Both the position numbers and the translations under genes were made by a program. From a bacterium D16-50 (lineage in GTDB: Bacteria > Bacillota > Clostridia > Lachnospirales > Lachnospiraceae): a stretch of 64,000 bases of DNA. Positions 44,814-54,200 of the stretch are shown piece by piece. Positions within the stretch are counted from its first letter, which is position 1, and the number at the start of each line of letters is the position of its first letter. The notes below the pieces were generated by a model that was given only the letters and a program-made list of their open reading frames with translations, did no database searches and was not told where the DNA came from. The stretch lies in contig RAZA01000012.1 in the NCBI GenBank assembly GCA_003612485.1, forward strand, positions 50,857 to 114,856, read 5' to 3'.

Positions 44814-45920
44814 ATGGCGAAAAAAACCAACAGAAGACGGGGAAAATCAGGGAAGGGAAAATATATTCTCTTCGGAGTGGAGGTAGTGATCATTCTGGTC
44901 ATGGTAGTGGTGCTGTTCAAGGTGATGAACAGCGACGCGGTGGCTGGTCCTCAGGTGACATATCTGGACAAGAATCAGGTCGCGATTCCCTCTCAGGTGC
45001 AGGAGCAGACCGAGGAGGGCGGCACCATGCACGGCTATATGAACATTGCCTTGTTCGGTGTGGACGCAACTACGGATAAGCAGCTGTTCGGCGGCAGCCG
45101 GAGCGATTCCATCATGATAGCAAACATCAACATGGATACCGGGGACATCAAGCTGGTCAGCGTATACCGTGATACTTATCTGAACGCGGGTACGGATTCC
45201 AACGGGAATGAGAACACCTATGCCAAGTGCAATTCCGCCTACAGCTGGGGCGGGGCAGAGCAGGCGGTGAGGATGCTCAATATGAATCTGGACATGGACA
45301 TCACCAACTTCGTGGCAGTGAGTTACAAGGGACTGAGCAAGGTCATAGACGGCATTGGCGGAATCTATATTGACGTGGACAGCGAGGAGCTGCTTCATAT
45401 CAACAATTATCAGATCGGCGTGGCAGAGGTGCTCAAGACCGATTATACGCCGGTTAAGGAGACGGGCTATCAGCTGCTCAACGGTATTCAGGCTACGGCA
45501 TACTGCCGTATCCGCCAGACCAAGGGAGACGATTTCAAGCGTACCGCCCGCCAGAGGGAGGTGCTGAAGGCCATCGAGGCTCAGGCAAAGCAGCTGGATC
45601 TGGCTACGCTCACCAAGGTGTTCAATGACTGTATCGGGGACATCTATACCACTATAGACTCCGCCGAGATTCTGAAGCTTATCGGAAGCATTGCAGATTA
45701 TAGGATTGTGGACGAGGCAGGTTTCCCCAGAGAGGATCTGCGGACGCCGGAGACTCTGGGGGCCAAAGGCAGCTGCGTGGTGCCTACTGATCTGGAATCA
45801 AATGTGGTCTGGCTGCATCAGTATCTCTTTGATGATGAGGATTATGTGGTAACAGAAACCGTGAAGGAGTGCAGCGAGCAGATCAAAGAGAATGTGGCGC
45901 CTTATATGAAGAACAAATGA
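44814..45920 (+). CDS. LytR-CpsA-Psr family glycopolymer ligase
   Basis: The 368-residue product has a basic N-terminus, one membrane helix (about 16-36) and an extracellular LCP domain: NIALFGVDA, the arginine/aspartate block GGSRSDSIMIANINMDTGDIKLVSVYRDT, and YCRIRQTKGDDFKRTARQREVL. LCP proteins transfer undecaprenyl-linked polymers to peptidoglycan, releasing the lipid phosphate. It follows the initiating transferase by 15 bp with an AAGGAGAAGG site, so the first and last steps of the pathway are in one operon. A terminator follows. Confidence 0.95.
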   Translation: MAKKTNRRRGKSGKGKYILFGVEVVIILVMVVVLFKVMNSDAVAGPQVTYLDKNQVAIPSQVQEQTEEGGTMHGYMNIALFGVDATTDKQLFGGSRSDSIMIANINMDTGDIKLVSVYRDTYLNAGTDSNGNENTYAKCNSAYSWGGAEQAVRMLNMNLDMDITNFVAVSYKGLSKVIDGIGGIYIDVDSEELLHINNYQIGVAEVLKTDYTPVKETGYQLLNGIQATAYCRIRQTKGDDFKRTARQREVLKAIEAQAKQLDLATLTKVFNDCIGDIYTTIDSAEILKLIGSIADYRIVDEAGFPREDLRTPETLGAKGSCVVPTDLESNVVWLHQYLFDDEDYVVTETVKECSEQIKENVAPYMKNK

Positions 45921-46028
45921 CCTATAGGGCCATAGGATACAAGATGGGCCATGGATGCGGGCAGTCGTCTGTGGCGCGGCGGTAAAGGGACACGATGCAC
46001 TGAGAGGCTTATAGGAAGCAGATATATT

Positions 46029-46057
46029 GAGAGGAGGGCTTTTTGCTCTCCTCTTTT
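46029..46057 (+). terminator. Rho-independent terminator after the LCP gene
   Basis: GAGAGGAGGGC and GCTCTCCTC pair around a T-rich loop and end in TTTT. The hairpin lies before the chosen start of the next gene and excludes a longer N-terminus from TTG 46027. Confidence 0.7.
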
Positions 46058-46086
46058 CGCAGAATATACAAAAAGGAGCGCGTAGC

Positions 46087-47031
46087 TTGGATATCGATGT
46101 GATCATACCCGTGTACAGACCGGGGAAGGAGCTTTTTTCTTTGCTGGACAAGCTGGAGAGCCAGTCTCTCCCGATCCATGAGATCATTCTCATGAATACG
46201 GAGGAGAAGTTTTTTTGCGAGCTGGTGGGAGACTATGCCGATTTTCGGAAGAAATATCCGAATGTGCAGGTGCATCATTTGAGGAAGGCGGAATTCGACC
46301 ATGGGGACACCAGACGCAGAGGGGTGGAATATTCCGTGGGAGAGGTGTTTCTGTGCATGACGCAGGACGCCATGCCGGCGGACGCTTATTTGGTGGAAAG
46401 GCTGGTGGAAAGCTTGTCGGAGGATGTGGCGGCAGCCTATGCCAGACAGCTTCCGGGACCGGATTCCTCGGAGCTGGAGCGCGCCTCCAGACGGTTCAAT
46501 TATCCCGAGGCTTCCGCAAAGAAGACTGCGGGAGACATAGAGACTCTGGGGGTCAAGACCTTTTTCTGCTCCAATGTGTGCGCCGCCTACCGCAGGGATG
46601 TGTACCGGAAGCTGGGAGGCTTTCCGGAGCGGGCTATTTTCAATGAAGACATGATCTACGCGGCAGGGGCGGTGAAGGCGGGGTATGCCATTGTGTACGC
46701 GGCGGAGGCGAGGGTGATTCATTCCCACAACTATACCAACCTGATGCAGCTGCGGCGGAACTTTGATCTGGGCGTGTCTCAGGCCGATCATCCGGAGATC
46801 TTTGGCTCGGTGGTCTCCGAGCGCGAGGGGAAGCGGCTGGTGAAAGAGACATGGAGATATCTGCGCAGGGAGAAAAGGCGGCGCAGGTTTCCCGGATTCT
46901 GTCTTCAGTGCGGGTTTAAATATGCGGGATATCTGCTGGGCAAGCATTACCGCAGGCTTCCCAGAAGCTGGATTTTAAAAATTACTACAAATAAAGAATA
47001 TTGGAATCATGTTTTCACAATCACTTCATGA
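46087..47031 (+). CDS. Family 2 glycosyltransferase (rhamnosyltransferase-like)
   Basis: Start TTG 46087 lies nine bases after AAGGAG, giving 314 residues beginning MDIDVIIPVYRPG. The GT-A fold is clear: HDTRR-type segment FDHGDTRRRGVEYS, CMTQDAMPAD as acidic metal site (about 80-90), and the late block FNEDMIYAAGAVKAGY. This pattern (GDTR followed by TQDA) is that of RfbF/RgpB-like rhamnosyltransferases. It is the last glycan gene of the locus. The C-terminal region is basic, fitting membrane association. Its stop codon overlaps a perfect 12-bp palindrome. Confidence 0.88.
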   Translation: MDIDVIIPVYRPGKELFSLLDKLESQSLPIHEIILMNTEEKFFCELVGDYADFRKKYPNVQVHHLRKAEFDHGDTRRRGVEYSVGEVFLCMTQDAMPADAYLVERLVESLSEDVAAAYARQLPGPDSSELERASRRFNYPEASAKKTAGDIETLGVKTFFCSNVCAAYRRDVYRKLGGFPERAIFNEDMIYAAGAVKAGYAIVYAAEARVIHSHNYTNLMQLRRNFDLGVSQADHPEIFGSVVSEREGKRLVKETWRYLRREKRRRRFPGFCLQCGFKYAGYLLGKHYRRLPRSWILKITTNKEYWNHVFTITS

Positions 47032-47034
47032 AGT
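47023..47034. repeat. Perfect palindrome over a stop codon
   Basis: ACTTCATGAAGT is a perfect 12-bp palindrome spanning the TGA at 47029, about 160 bp before the HtrA-like gene. It may be an operator for that gene; no further support. A TATACT -10 like box occurs at 47062-47067 without a good -35. Confidence 0.3.
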
Positions 47035-47192
47035 AAACACAATTCCGACACAATTGGCCGTTATACTTAGAATCTATAAAGGAACGAAAAAGAGCTGTTC
47101 TCCCAAGGCTGTATGGGGGCAGAGGTCAAATGGATTAACATGAAGTGGCATGAGATTGCCGGATCATTTTTTAAGAAAGGGAGGTAATTATT

Positions 47193-48536
47193 ATGTACGA
47201 AAACGAAATCTATTCCAATGCGGATACACAGAGGTATGCTACGTACCAGACTCAGGGCGGTATAGGTCCGGAAGGCGGCAATGGCGGCGGTTCGGAGGAA
47301 AAAGGTCAGGGGCGCAGGAAAAAGGGGCGTCTGCGGAAGGTTCTCTTCAGCGCGGGGCTGGGGCTGATGTTCGGTTTGTTTGCGGGCGCAGGCTTTTATG
47401 GCGTGAAGATGGGAGCGGAGATGCTGGGGACAAAGATGCTGGAAGGAACCGGTCAGGAGATTGCAGATCAGGATAAGATTTCCGACATTCAAGAGGCTAT
47501 GGGCCAGATGTCCAAAGTAAATCAGGTGGTTCTGGGCAGGGATGAAGTTACAGAAGTAATAAATGACGTGATACCTGCCATGGTGTCCATTGTGAACAAC
47601 TACACCACTACGGTTCCTACCTTCTGGGGACAGTCCTATACCAGACAAGGGGCATCGGCAGGATCCGGCATCATCATCGCGCGCAACGAGGAGGAACTGC
47701 TTATCGTCACCAACAATCATGTGGTGGACGAGACGGATGAGCTGGAGATTACCTTCATCGACGGCTCCACGGCCAAGGCTGTGATCAAGGGCAAGGATGC
47801 GGAGATGGATCTGGCTGTGATATCGGTGCCCTTGGGCAGCCTTAGCGAGGAGACCAAAAATCAAATCGCCGTGGCCGCACTGGGCGACAGCGATGATCTG
47901 CGGCTGGGAACCTATGTCTTTGCCATCGGGAATGCGCTCGGCTACGGCCAGACTGTCAGCGACGGCATGATCAGCGGCCTTGACAGAGAAGTCAGGATGG
48001 AGGACGGCTCCACGGGAACCTTCCTGCAGACCACAGCCGCCATCAACTCCGGTAATTCCGGCGGCGCGCTGTTCACGCTGGACGGCAAGGTCATCGGCAT
48101 CAATACGGGAAAGATCGGGGAAACCGGGGTGGAGGGCATGGGATTTGCCATCCCCATCAGCACCGCCAGCCCCATCATCTCCGAGCTTATGGAACGGAAG
48201 ATCCGCAATGACAAAGTGGATGAGGAGGAGCAGGGATATATGGGCGTCATACTCCAGAATGTCACGAAGGACGTGACGCAGCTGTACGGAATGCCTCAGG
48301 GCGCCTTCGTGTACAGCTTGGAGGAGGACTCTCCTGCCCAGAAGGCCGGAATCCATGTAAAGGACGTGATCGTGAAGTTTGACGGGGGGCATATATCCAG
48401 CAGAGAGGATCTGCTGAACGATATCCAGTATTATAAGGCCGGAGATACCATATCCGTCACCGTGATGCGTCTGGTGGACGGCAGCTACGAGAGCGTGGAG
48501 CTGGAGATCACGCTGGGAAACAAGCCGCAGGAATAA
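47193..48536 (+). CDS. HtrA/DegP-like membrane-anchored serine protease
   Basis: A 447-residue S1C-family protease. A glycine-rich cytoplasmic N-terminus is followed by a membrane helix (about 50-72), a trypsin-like domain with catalytic His in VTNNHVVDE (about 176), Asp in DLAVISV (about 207) and Ser in NSGNSGGAL (about 290), and one C-terminal PDZ domain (GYMGVILQNV onward). It degrades misfolded proteins at the outer face of the membrane. The ribosome site GGGAGGTAATTATT is strong. It is a single gene between the glycan locus and the S6 operon. Confidence 0.95.
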   Translation: MYENEIYSNADTQRYATYQTQGGIGPEGGNGGGSEEKGQGRRKKGRLRKVLFSAGLGLMFGLFAGAGFYGVKMGAEMLGTKMLEGTGQEIADQDKISDIQEAMGQMSKVNQVVLGRDEVTEVINDVIPAMVSIVNNYTTTVPTFWGQSYTRQGASAGSGIIIARNEEELLIVTNNHVVDETDELEITFIDGSTAKAVIKGKDAEMDLAVISVPLGSLSEETKNQIAVAALGDSDDLRLGTYVFAIGNALGYGQTVSDGMISGLDREVRMEDGSTGTFLQTTAAINSGNSGGALFTLDGKVIGINTGKIGETGVEGMGFAIPISTASPIISELMERKIRNDKVDEEEQGYMGVILQNVTKDVTQLYGMPQGAFVYSLEEDSPAQKAGIHVKDVIVKFDGGHISSREDLLNDIQYYKAGDTISVTVMRLVDGSYESVELEITLGNKPQE

Positions 48537-48542
48537 AGAGAT

Positions 48543-48677
48543 GACGGAAGGGATATCCGGAAATCCGCAAGCAAGAGAAGACGGAAGGGTGTTTGGAAGT
48601 CCGCAAGCAAGAGAAGACGGAAGGGTGTTTGGAAGTCCGCAAGCAAGAGATAACGGAAGGACGTTCGGAAATCTGTA
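48543..48677 (+). repeat. 36/37-bp tandem array after the HtrA-like gene
   Basis: Units begin near 48543, 48580, 48616 and 48652 (the last partial) with GACGGAAGGG and CCGCAAGCAAGAGA in each. The array begins six bases after the stop codon and ends just before the terminator. Confidence 0.85.
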
Positions 48678-48684
48678 AGAGAGG

Positions 48685-48720
48685 GTCCGGGGCAGGATGG
48701 TTCTGCCCCGGACTGTTTTT
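48685..48720 (+). terminator. Strong rho-independent terminator after the HtrA-like gene
   Basis: GTCCGGGGCAG and CTGCCCCGGAC form a perfect 11-bp stem around GATGGTT, followed by TGTTTTT. Confidence 0.9.
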
Positions 48721-48770
48721 CATGACAATGGAAGAGCCGCAAAGCGTGGATTCTGTTTTTGTGTTTTCGG
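48720..48770 (+). repeat. Short dispersed element, copy 1
   Basis: The stretch starting CATGACAATGGAAGA and containing GCGTGGATT followed by T/G-rich sequence recurs at 54201-54250. Both copies sit directly behind a terminator. A reading frame in each would begin MTMEE or MTIED, with a VD about ten residues in, but there is no clear ribosome site. Confidence 0.5.
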
Positions 48771-48820
48771 GACCACAGAAATTTGACGTATAAAAGAACG
48801 TATAAAATTCACGAAAACCC

Positions 48821-48849
48821 TTGAATTATCCGGAAATATGTGCTAACAT
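48821..48849 (+). promoter_or_regulatory. Promoter of the rpsF operon
   Basis: TTGAAT and TAACAT with a 17-bp spacer. The leader (about 70 nt) contains a CTCGCA-TAGAG-TGCGGG hairpin and CC-rich segments that could be the S6:S18 autoregulatory site known from other bacteria; that part is only a suggestion. Confidence 0.6.
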
Positions 48850-48920
48850 GAGTATTTGTGATGAATCAAATTCCTTGCTCGCATAGAGTGCGGGCCAGAG
48901 ACCAAAAGGAGGTAACAAGC

Positions 48921-49205
48921 ATGAACAAGTATGAATTAGCCGTAGTAGTGTCCGCTAAGATCGAAGATGAAGAGAGAGCTGCTGTTGTTGATAAGTGCAA
49001 GGCTCTGATCGAGAGATTTAACGGCGTCATCACAGAAGTGGACGACTGGGGCAAGAAGAGGCTGGCTTACGAAATTCAGAAGATGAAAGAGGGATATTAC
49101 TATTTCATCAGATTCGATGCCGAGAGCACTGTGCCCATCGAGATCGAGAGCCGCGTCCGCATCATGGACAATGTCATCAGATACTTGGTTGTCAGACAGG
49201 ACTAG
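48921..49205 (+). CDS. rpsF: Small-subunit ribosomal protein S6
   Basis: The 94-residue protein starts at ATG 48921 after AAAAGGAGGTAAC; upstream in-frame codons are the leader. MNKYELAVVVSAKIEDEER, the central GVITEVDDWGKKRLAYEIQK and YYYFIRF are typical of bS6, which binds with S18 to the 30S platform. It heads the usual rpsF-ssb-rpsR operon. Confidence 0.98.
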   Translation: MNKYELAVVVSAKIEDEERAAVVDKCKALIERFNGVITEVDDWGKKRLAYEIQKMKEGYYYFIRFDAESTVPIEIESRVRIMDNVIRYLVVRQD

Positions 49206-49231
49206 GCTTAATTAGAAAGCGAGAATGTGAT

Positions 49232-49711
49232 ATGAACAAAGTGATTCTTATGGGTCGTTTGACCAGAGATCCTGAGGTAAGATATTCGCAGGGGGCCAGC
49301 CAGACCACGGTGGCCCGTTATTCCATTGCCGTTGACAGACGATTCAAGCGTGAGGGCGAGCCGGACGCGGATTTCTTCAACTGCACCGCCTTCGGGAAGC
49401 AGGCTGAATTCGTGGAGAGATATCTGCATAAGGGAACCAAGATCCTTATGAGCGGCAGAGTCCAGAACGACAACTATACCAACAAGGACGGGCAGATGGT
49501 CTACAGTGTCCGTATCCTTGCCGAGGAGATCGAGTTCGCTGAGAGCAAGAACGCAGCCGGAGGAAGCACCGGAGGCTATGGCAGCGGCGGAGGTTACGGA
49601 AACGGAGGCGGCTATGGGGGCGGCAACACGCCTGCCGGGGCCGGCGGCGCGCCTGCTGGAGACGGATTCATGAACATTCCGGACGGTATCGACGAAGAAT
49701 TACCATTTTAG
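49232..49711 (+). CDS. ssb: Single-stranded DNA-binding protein
   Basis: The 159-residue product begins [18 protein letters not shown], has one OB fold (to about residue 108), a Gly-rich flexible linker, and the acidic tip DEELPF that recruits replication and repair proteins. It lies between rpsF and rpsR as in most Firmicutes and acts as a tetramer on single-stranded DNA at the fork. Confidence 0.98.
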   Translation: MNKVILMGRLTRDPEVRYSQGASQTTVARYSIAVDRRFKREGEPDADFFNCTAFGKQAEFVERYLHKGTKILMSGRVQNDNYTNKDGQMVYSVRILAEEIEFAESKNAAGGSTGGYGSGGGYGNGGGYGGGNTPAGAGGAPAGDGFMNIPDGIDEELPF

Positions 49712-49740
49712 ACAGATTATGTAGGATAGGAGGTATTGAC

Positions 49741-50004
49741 ATGGCATATAATAAGGCAGAGAAATCCGATGCGCCCATGAGGAAAAAGGGCGGTGTCCGC
49801 AGGAGAAAGAAAGTCTGCGTGTTCTGCGGCAAAGATAACGTGATCGATTACAAGGATACCAACAAGCTGAAGAGATACGTGTCTGAGAGGGGCAAGATTC
49901 TTCCCCGCCGCATCACCGGCAACTGCGCGAAGCATCAGAGAGCGCTGACGGCAGCTATCAAGCGTGCCCGCCATATCGCAATCATGCCCTACGTGCAGGA
50001 TTGA
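49741..50004 (+). CDS. rpsR: Small-subunit ribosomal protein S18
   Basis: An 87-residue basic protein with [28 protein letters not shown] and the terminal [11 protein letters not shown] signature of bS18. The site AGGAGGTATTGAC precedes the ATG. A CxxC pair is present, typical of zinc-type S18. It ends the operon, followed by a terminator. Confidence 0.98.
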   Translation: MAYNKAEKSDAPMRKKGGVRRRKKVCVFCGKDNVIDYKDTNKLKRYVSERGKILPRRITGNCAKHQRALTAAIKRARHIAIMPYVQD

Positions 50005-50061
50005 TCAGAGCGCAGCGCTTTGGCCCCGTGAAGGGGTTTTGCAGTTACGAACGCTAAGGAT

Positions 50062-50098
50062 AAGGTCAACCATCCGCAAGGATGGCTGACCTTTTTTC
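50062..50098 (+). terminator. Terminator of the rpsF-ssb-rpsR operon
   Basis: AAGGTCAACCATCC and GGATGGCTGACCTT pair around a GCAA tetraloop and are followed by six T. Confidence 0.92.
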
Positions 50099-50131
50099 GG
50101 ATTTTCCCCTTTTTGCAAAACATTTCCTTTT

Positions 50132-50158
50132 TTGACAAATTAAATTGTGGCATAGTGT
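50132..50158 (+). promoter_or_regulatory. Possible promoter of gdpP
   Basis: A perfect TTGACA at 50132 is followed after 15 bp by a poor TAGTGT; a TAAAAT also occurs at 50171. A promoter is expected here because the previous operon ends in a terminator. Confidence 0.4.
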
Positions 50159-50236
50159 TGAAGAGTATGGTAAAATATTGAAGCAGAAGGACATGCCTCC
50201 GGCCATGGGACAAGGAGGCTTCCATGAGGTATTCAT

Positions 50237-52288
50237 ATGAAGAAGAGGATTAGATTAAAGGGCCGGATCAAGACCTATATTCAATGCTGCATCTATCTGG
50301 GCGTGGTTCTCGCCTGCGTGGACGTGGGGGTGTTTGTGCTGGACCTCAGGGCGGGGGCGCTTCTGGGGGCGTTCATGATCGTCTATTTTGCCATAACCTT
50401 GTCTCTGTATTTTTACAACAAGCCCATTATCATGAATGAGCTGATCAGCTTCGCTACGGAGTACGGTCAGATACAGAAGAAGCTTCTGCGGGAGCTGGAC
50501 TTGCCTTACGCTCTGCTGGACGATGACGGAAAAGTCATATGGACCAACATAGCCTTCGAGACCATAGTGCATCAGCCGAAAGGATATCGGAAATCCATCA
50601 CCTCTCTGTTTCCCACCGTCACCAAGGACCGTCTGCCCGACGACAAGGGGCTGGATGAGGCGCAGTATGAGCTGGAATATGAGGGCAATGAGTACGTGGC
50701 CAAGTTCAAGAAGGTCTCTCTGAAGGAGATGGCGGAGAGCAGCGACATGATCGATGCTCAGGACTATGATGGATATCTGATAGCAGTGTATCTGTATGAT
50801 GAGACCGCATTGCACATAGCCCTGCAGGAGGTGGACGATCAGAGCCTTGCGGTGGGCATGATCTATCTGGACAATTACGACGAGGCGCTGGACAGCGTGG
50901 AGGAGGTTCGCCGTTCTTTGCTGATCGCTCTCATTGACAGAAAGGTGAACAAATATATTTCCGGCTTTGACGGTATCTGCAAGAAGCTGGAGAAAGACAA
51001 ATACCTGATCATTATGCGGAAGCGTTCCATCGCCCAGCTGCAGGAGTCCCGGTTCGAGCTGCTGGAAGAGGTAAAGACGGTGAATATCGGCAACGAGATG
51101 GCCGTGACCATCAGCATCGGTATAGGGCTGGACGGTCTGACCTATGCCCAGAACTATGAGTTCGCCCGCAACGCCATAGATCTGGCTCTGGGCAGGGGAG
51201 GAGATCAGGCGGTGATCAAGGCGCCGGAGAGCATTACATACTACGGCGGTAAGAGCCAGCAGGTAGAGAAGAACACCCGTGTGAAGGCGAGGGTGAAGGC
51301 CCACGCCCTCAGGGAGATCATCACCGGAAAAGATCAGGTGCTGGTGATGGGACATAGGATGCCGGATGCGGACAGCTTCGGGGCTTCGGTGGGCATCTAC
51401 AGGATCGCCCAGACGCTTGGAAGAAAGGCCCATATCGTTTTAAACGAGGTGATACCCGCCATACAGCCCATGGTGGAGCTGTTCCGGGGAAATCCGGAGT
51501 ACGAGAGCGATATGATTATCGGCAACCAGCAGGCGGTGGAGATGGCCGGGAACAGCACCGTTCTGGTGGTGGTGGACGTGAACAAGCCCTCTATCACGGA
51601 ATGTCCCGATCTGCTCCGCTTCTGCAAGTCTGTGGTGGTGCTGGATCATCATAGGCAGGGCACGGAGACCATTGAGAACGCCACTCTGTCCTATGTGGAA
51701 CCTTATGCGTCCTCAGCCTGCGAAATGGTGTCCGAGATCCTCCAGTATACCTATGACAATATCAAGATCCGGGCGGAGGAAGCGGACTGCATGTATTCCG
51801 GCATCATGATAGACACCAACAATTATATGATAAAGACGGGAGTGCGCACCTTTGAGGCCGCGGCCTTCCTGCGGCGCAGCGGCGCGGACGTGACCCGGGT
51901 GCGTAAGCTGTTTCGGGAGGACGCTCAGGGGTACAAGGCCAAGGCGGACGCGGTGAGTCAGGCGGAGATCTACAAACAGTATTTTGCCATCTCTATCTGT
52001 ACGGCTGAGGATCTGCCCAGCCCCACCATCATCGGCGCTCAGGCGGCCAACGAGCTGCTGAACATCCGGGGGGTCAAGGCCAGCTTCGTGCTCACGGACT
52101 ATCAGGGCAAGATATACATCAGCGCCCGGTCCATAGACGAGATCAATGTGCAGGTGATCATGGAGCGCATGGGAGGCGGAGGGCATCTCAGCACCGCCGC
52201 ATGCCAGATGGAGGGGGTCAGTATCATCGAGGCCATGGGAGCCCTGAAGAGAACCATTGACAGTATGCTTGAAAACAATGAACTGTGA
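50237..52288 (+). CDS. gdpP: Cyclic-di-AMP phosphodiesterase GdpP
   Basis: The 683-residue protein shows two N-terminal membrane helices, a PAS domain (YALLDDDGKVIWTN), a degenerate GGDEF domain (about 170-300) and a C-terminal DHH/DHHA1 phosphodiesterase. Motifs include MGHRMPDADSFGASVG, VVLDHHRQG and the terminal GGGGHLSTAAC. It hydrolyses cyclic-di-AMP, controlling osmotic balance and wall homeostasis. Order gdpP-rplI-dnaB is conserved in Firmicutes. Start ATG 50237 lies after GGAGGCTTCC and a short AT-rich spacer. Confidence 0.97.
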   Translation: MKKRIRLKGRIKTYIQCCIYLGVVLACVDVGVFVLDLRAGALLGAFMIVYFAITLSLYFYNKPIIMNELISFATEYGQIQKKLLRELDLPYALLDDDGKVIWTNIAFETIVHQPKGYRKSITSLFPTVTKDRLPDDKGLDEAQYELEYEGNEYVAKFKKVSLKEMAESSDMIDAQDYDGYLIAVYLYDETALHIALQEVDDQSLAVGMIYLDNYDEALDSVEEVRRSLLIALIDRKVNKYISGFDGICKKLEKDKYLIIMRKRSIAQLQESRFELLEEVKTVNIGNEMAVTISIGIGLDGLTYAQNYEFARNAIDLALGRGGDQAVIKAPESITYYGGKSQQVEKNTRVKARVKAHALREIITGKDQVLVMGHRMPDADSFGASVGIYRIAQTLGRKAHIVLNEVIPAIQPMVELFRGNPEYESDMIIGNQQAVEMAGNSTVLVVVDVNKPSITECPDLLRFCKSVVVLDHHRQGTETIENATLSYVEPYASSACEMVSEILQYTYDNIKIRAEEADCMYSGIMIDTNNYMIKTGVRTFEAAAFLRRSGADVTRVRKLFREDAQGYKAKADAVSQAEIYKQYFAISICTAEDLPSPTIIGAQAANELLNIRGVKASFVLTDYQGKIYISARSIDEINVQVIMERMGGGGHLSTAACQMEGVSIIEAMGALKRTIDSMLENNEL

Positions 52289-52332
52289 TGCAAGAGGACA
52301 AAGGCAAGCTTTGAGAAAGGATTTGAGAGAAG

Positions 52333-52779
52333 ATGAAGATTATATTGGTGCAGGATGAAAAGAAGCTGGGGAAGAAGGGGGATGTCATTGAGGCCAGCGA
52401 GGGCTATGCCAGAAACTATCTCCTCCCCAAGAAGATAGGCATTGAGGCCAACGCAAAGAACATGAACGATCTCAAGCTTCAGAAGAACAAGGAGGAGAAG
52501 CTTGCAAAGGAGCAGCTGGACGCGGCGAAGGCGCTGGCGGAGCAGCTGGAGTCCAAGCAGGTGGTCCTTAAGATGAAGGCAGGGGAGGGCGGCAGAGCCT
52601 TCGGCTCAGTGTCCGCAAAGGAGATCGCGGCGGCCTACAAGGAGCAGAACAGCATAGAGCTGGACAAGAAAAAGATTCAGCTGCCTGAAAGCATCAAGAG
52701 CTTCGGCGTCTATGAGGTGGCCGTGAAGCTGCACCCGCAGGTGACGGGAAAGCTCGTGGTGAAGGTTGTAGAGGCCTAG
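52333..52779 (+). CDS. rplI: Large-subunit ribosomal protein L9
   Basis: The 148-residue product starts MKIILVQDEKKLGKKGDVIEASEGYARNYLLPKK, the bL9 signature that binds 23S rRNA, then has the long connecting helix and a C-terminal domain. The ribosome site is GAGAGAAG. It ends six bases before dnaB, showing co-transcription. Confidence 0.98.
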   Translation: MKIILVQDEKKLGKKGDVIEASEGYARNYLLPKKIGIEANAKNMNDLKLQKNKEEKLAKEQLDAAKALAEQLESKQVVLKMKAGEGGRAFGSVSAKEIAAAYKEQNSIELDKKKIQLPESIKSFGVYEVAVKLHPQVTGKLVVKVVEA

Positions 52780-52785
52780 CCGTCC

Positions 52786-54126
52786 ATGGAAGAAAACATT
52801 CTGAAAAGGGTTCTGCCCCACAGCATGGAGGCGGAGCAGTCGGTGATCGGTTCCATGATCATGGATAGGGAGGCCATTGTGGTGGCCTCCGAGCTTATCA
52901 GCAGCGAGGATTTCTACAATAAGCAGTACGGGGTCTTGTTCGAGACCATGTGCGAGCTGAACGATGCAGGGAGTCCGGTGGATCTGGTGACTCTGCAGAA
53001 CCGCCTGCAGTCCAAGGATGTGCCTCCGGAGGTCAGCAGTCTGGAATTCGTCAGGGATATTCTGAGCGCGCCTCTGATCACCGCCAATATCAAGCATTAT
53101 GCGAATATTGTGGCGGAGAAGTCTACGCTGCGCAAGCTGATCCGCCTGAACGAGGAGATTGCCAATGCCTGTTACGGGGGCAAGGAGAGTCTGGAATACA
53201 TATTGGAGGATACGGAGAAGCGTGTCTTCCAGCTGGTGCAGAAGCGCACCACGGACGCCTACGTGCCCATACGGCAGGTGGTGATGAACGCCATGGACAA
53301 GATCGAGGCGGCAGCCAAGAACAAGGGCAGCGTCACGGGCATCCCTACCGGATTTCTGGATCTGGATTACCGGACGGCAGGGCTGCAGCCCTCGGATCTG
53401 ATCTTGATTGCTGCCAGACCTTCCATGGGGAAGACGGCGCTGATGCTGAATCTGGCCCGGAACGTGGCGTTCAAGAAGAATCTCTGTATGGCGGTCTTCA
53501 GTCTGGAAATGAGCAAGGAGCAGCTGGTGAACCGTATGTTCTCCATGGAGTCCAATGTGGACAGCCAGAAGCTGCGCACGGGCCAGCTTAACGATCAGGA
53601 GTGGGAGAAACTTATAGAGAGCGCGGGGGTCATCGGCAAGTCCTCCCTGATCATAGACGATACTCCGGGCATCAGCATTGCGGAGCTGCGCTCCAAATGC
53701 CGCAAATACAAGCTGGAGCATGGCCTGAGCGTTATCATGATAGACTATCTGCAGCTTATGACGGGAAGCGGCAGAACCGATTCCAGACAGCAGGAGATAT
53801 CGGATATCTCCCGTTCCCTGAAGTCTCTGGCCAGAGAGCTGAGCGTGCCGGTGATCGCGCTGTCCCAGCTTTCCCGGGCGGTGGAGCAGAGGCCGGACCA
53901 TAGGCCTATGCTCTCGGATCTGAGGGAATCGGGGGCCATAGAGCAGGATGCGGATGTGGTGATGTTCATCTACCGGGACGAGTATTACAACAAGGATTCG
54001 GAGAAGAGGGGAATTACGGAGCTTATCATCGCCAAGCAGAGAAACGGCCCCATCGGTACGGTGGAGCTGGCGTGGATTCCGGAATACCAGAGATTTGCGA
54101 ATCTGGAGCATAGAAAGATAGACTAG
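52786..54126 (+). CDS. dnaB: Replicative DNA helicase DnaB
   Basis: A 446-residue hexameric helicase. The N-terminal domain begins LPHSMEAEQSVIGSM, the RecA-like domain has Walker A ARPSMGKTALMLN, VIMIDYLQLM as Walker B, and the DLRESGAIEQDADVVMFIYRDEYY block. It unwinds DNA at the replication fork. No intein or insertion is seen. A terminator follows. Confidence 0.98.
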   Translation: MEENILKRVLPHSMEAEQSVIGSMIMDREAIVVASELISSEDFYNKQYGVLFETMCELNDAGSPVDLVTLQNRLQSKDVPPEVSSLEFVRDILSAPLITANIKHYANIVAEKSTLRKLIRLNEEIANACYGGKESLEYILEDTEKRVFQLVQKRTTDAYVPIRQVVMNAMDKIEAAAKNKGSVTGIPTGFLDLDYRTAGLQPSDLILIAARPSMGKTALMLNLARNVAFKKNLCMAVFSLEMSKEQLVNRMFSMESNVDSQKLRTGQLNDQEWEKLIESAGVIGKSSLIIDDTPGISIAELRSKCRKYKLEHGLSVIMIDYLQLMTGSGRTDSRQQEISDISRSLKSLARELSVPVIALSQLSRAVEQRPDHRPMLSDLRESGAIEQDADVVMFIYRDEYYNKDSEKRGITELIIAKQRNGPIGTVELAWIPEYQRFANLEHRKID

Positions 54127-54165
54127 AGGGATAGGATCCGTATGCGGCGGATCATTGTACACGAA

Positions 54166-54198
54166 AGAGAATGAGTATGAGGGCTCATTCTCTTTTTT
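54166..54198 (+). terminator. Terminator after dnaB
   Basis: AGAGAATGAG and CTCATTCTCT pair around an eight-base loop and end in six T. Confidence 0.9.
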
Positions 54199-54200
54199 AT

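Noticed and set aside
46027..46086. Extended N-terminus (TTG at 46027) for the last rhamnosyltransferase-like gene
   Set aside because: The extra 20 codons coincide with a rho-independent terminator hairpin, while TTG 46087 has a well-spaced AAGGAG and the GT2 fold begins right there.
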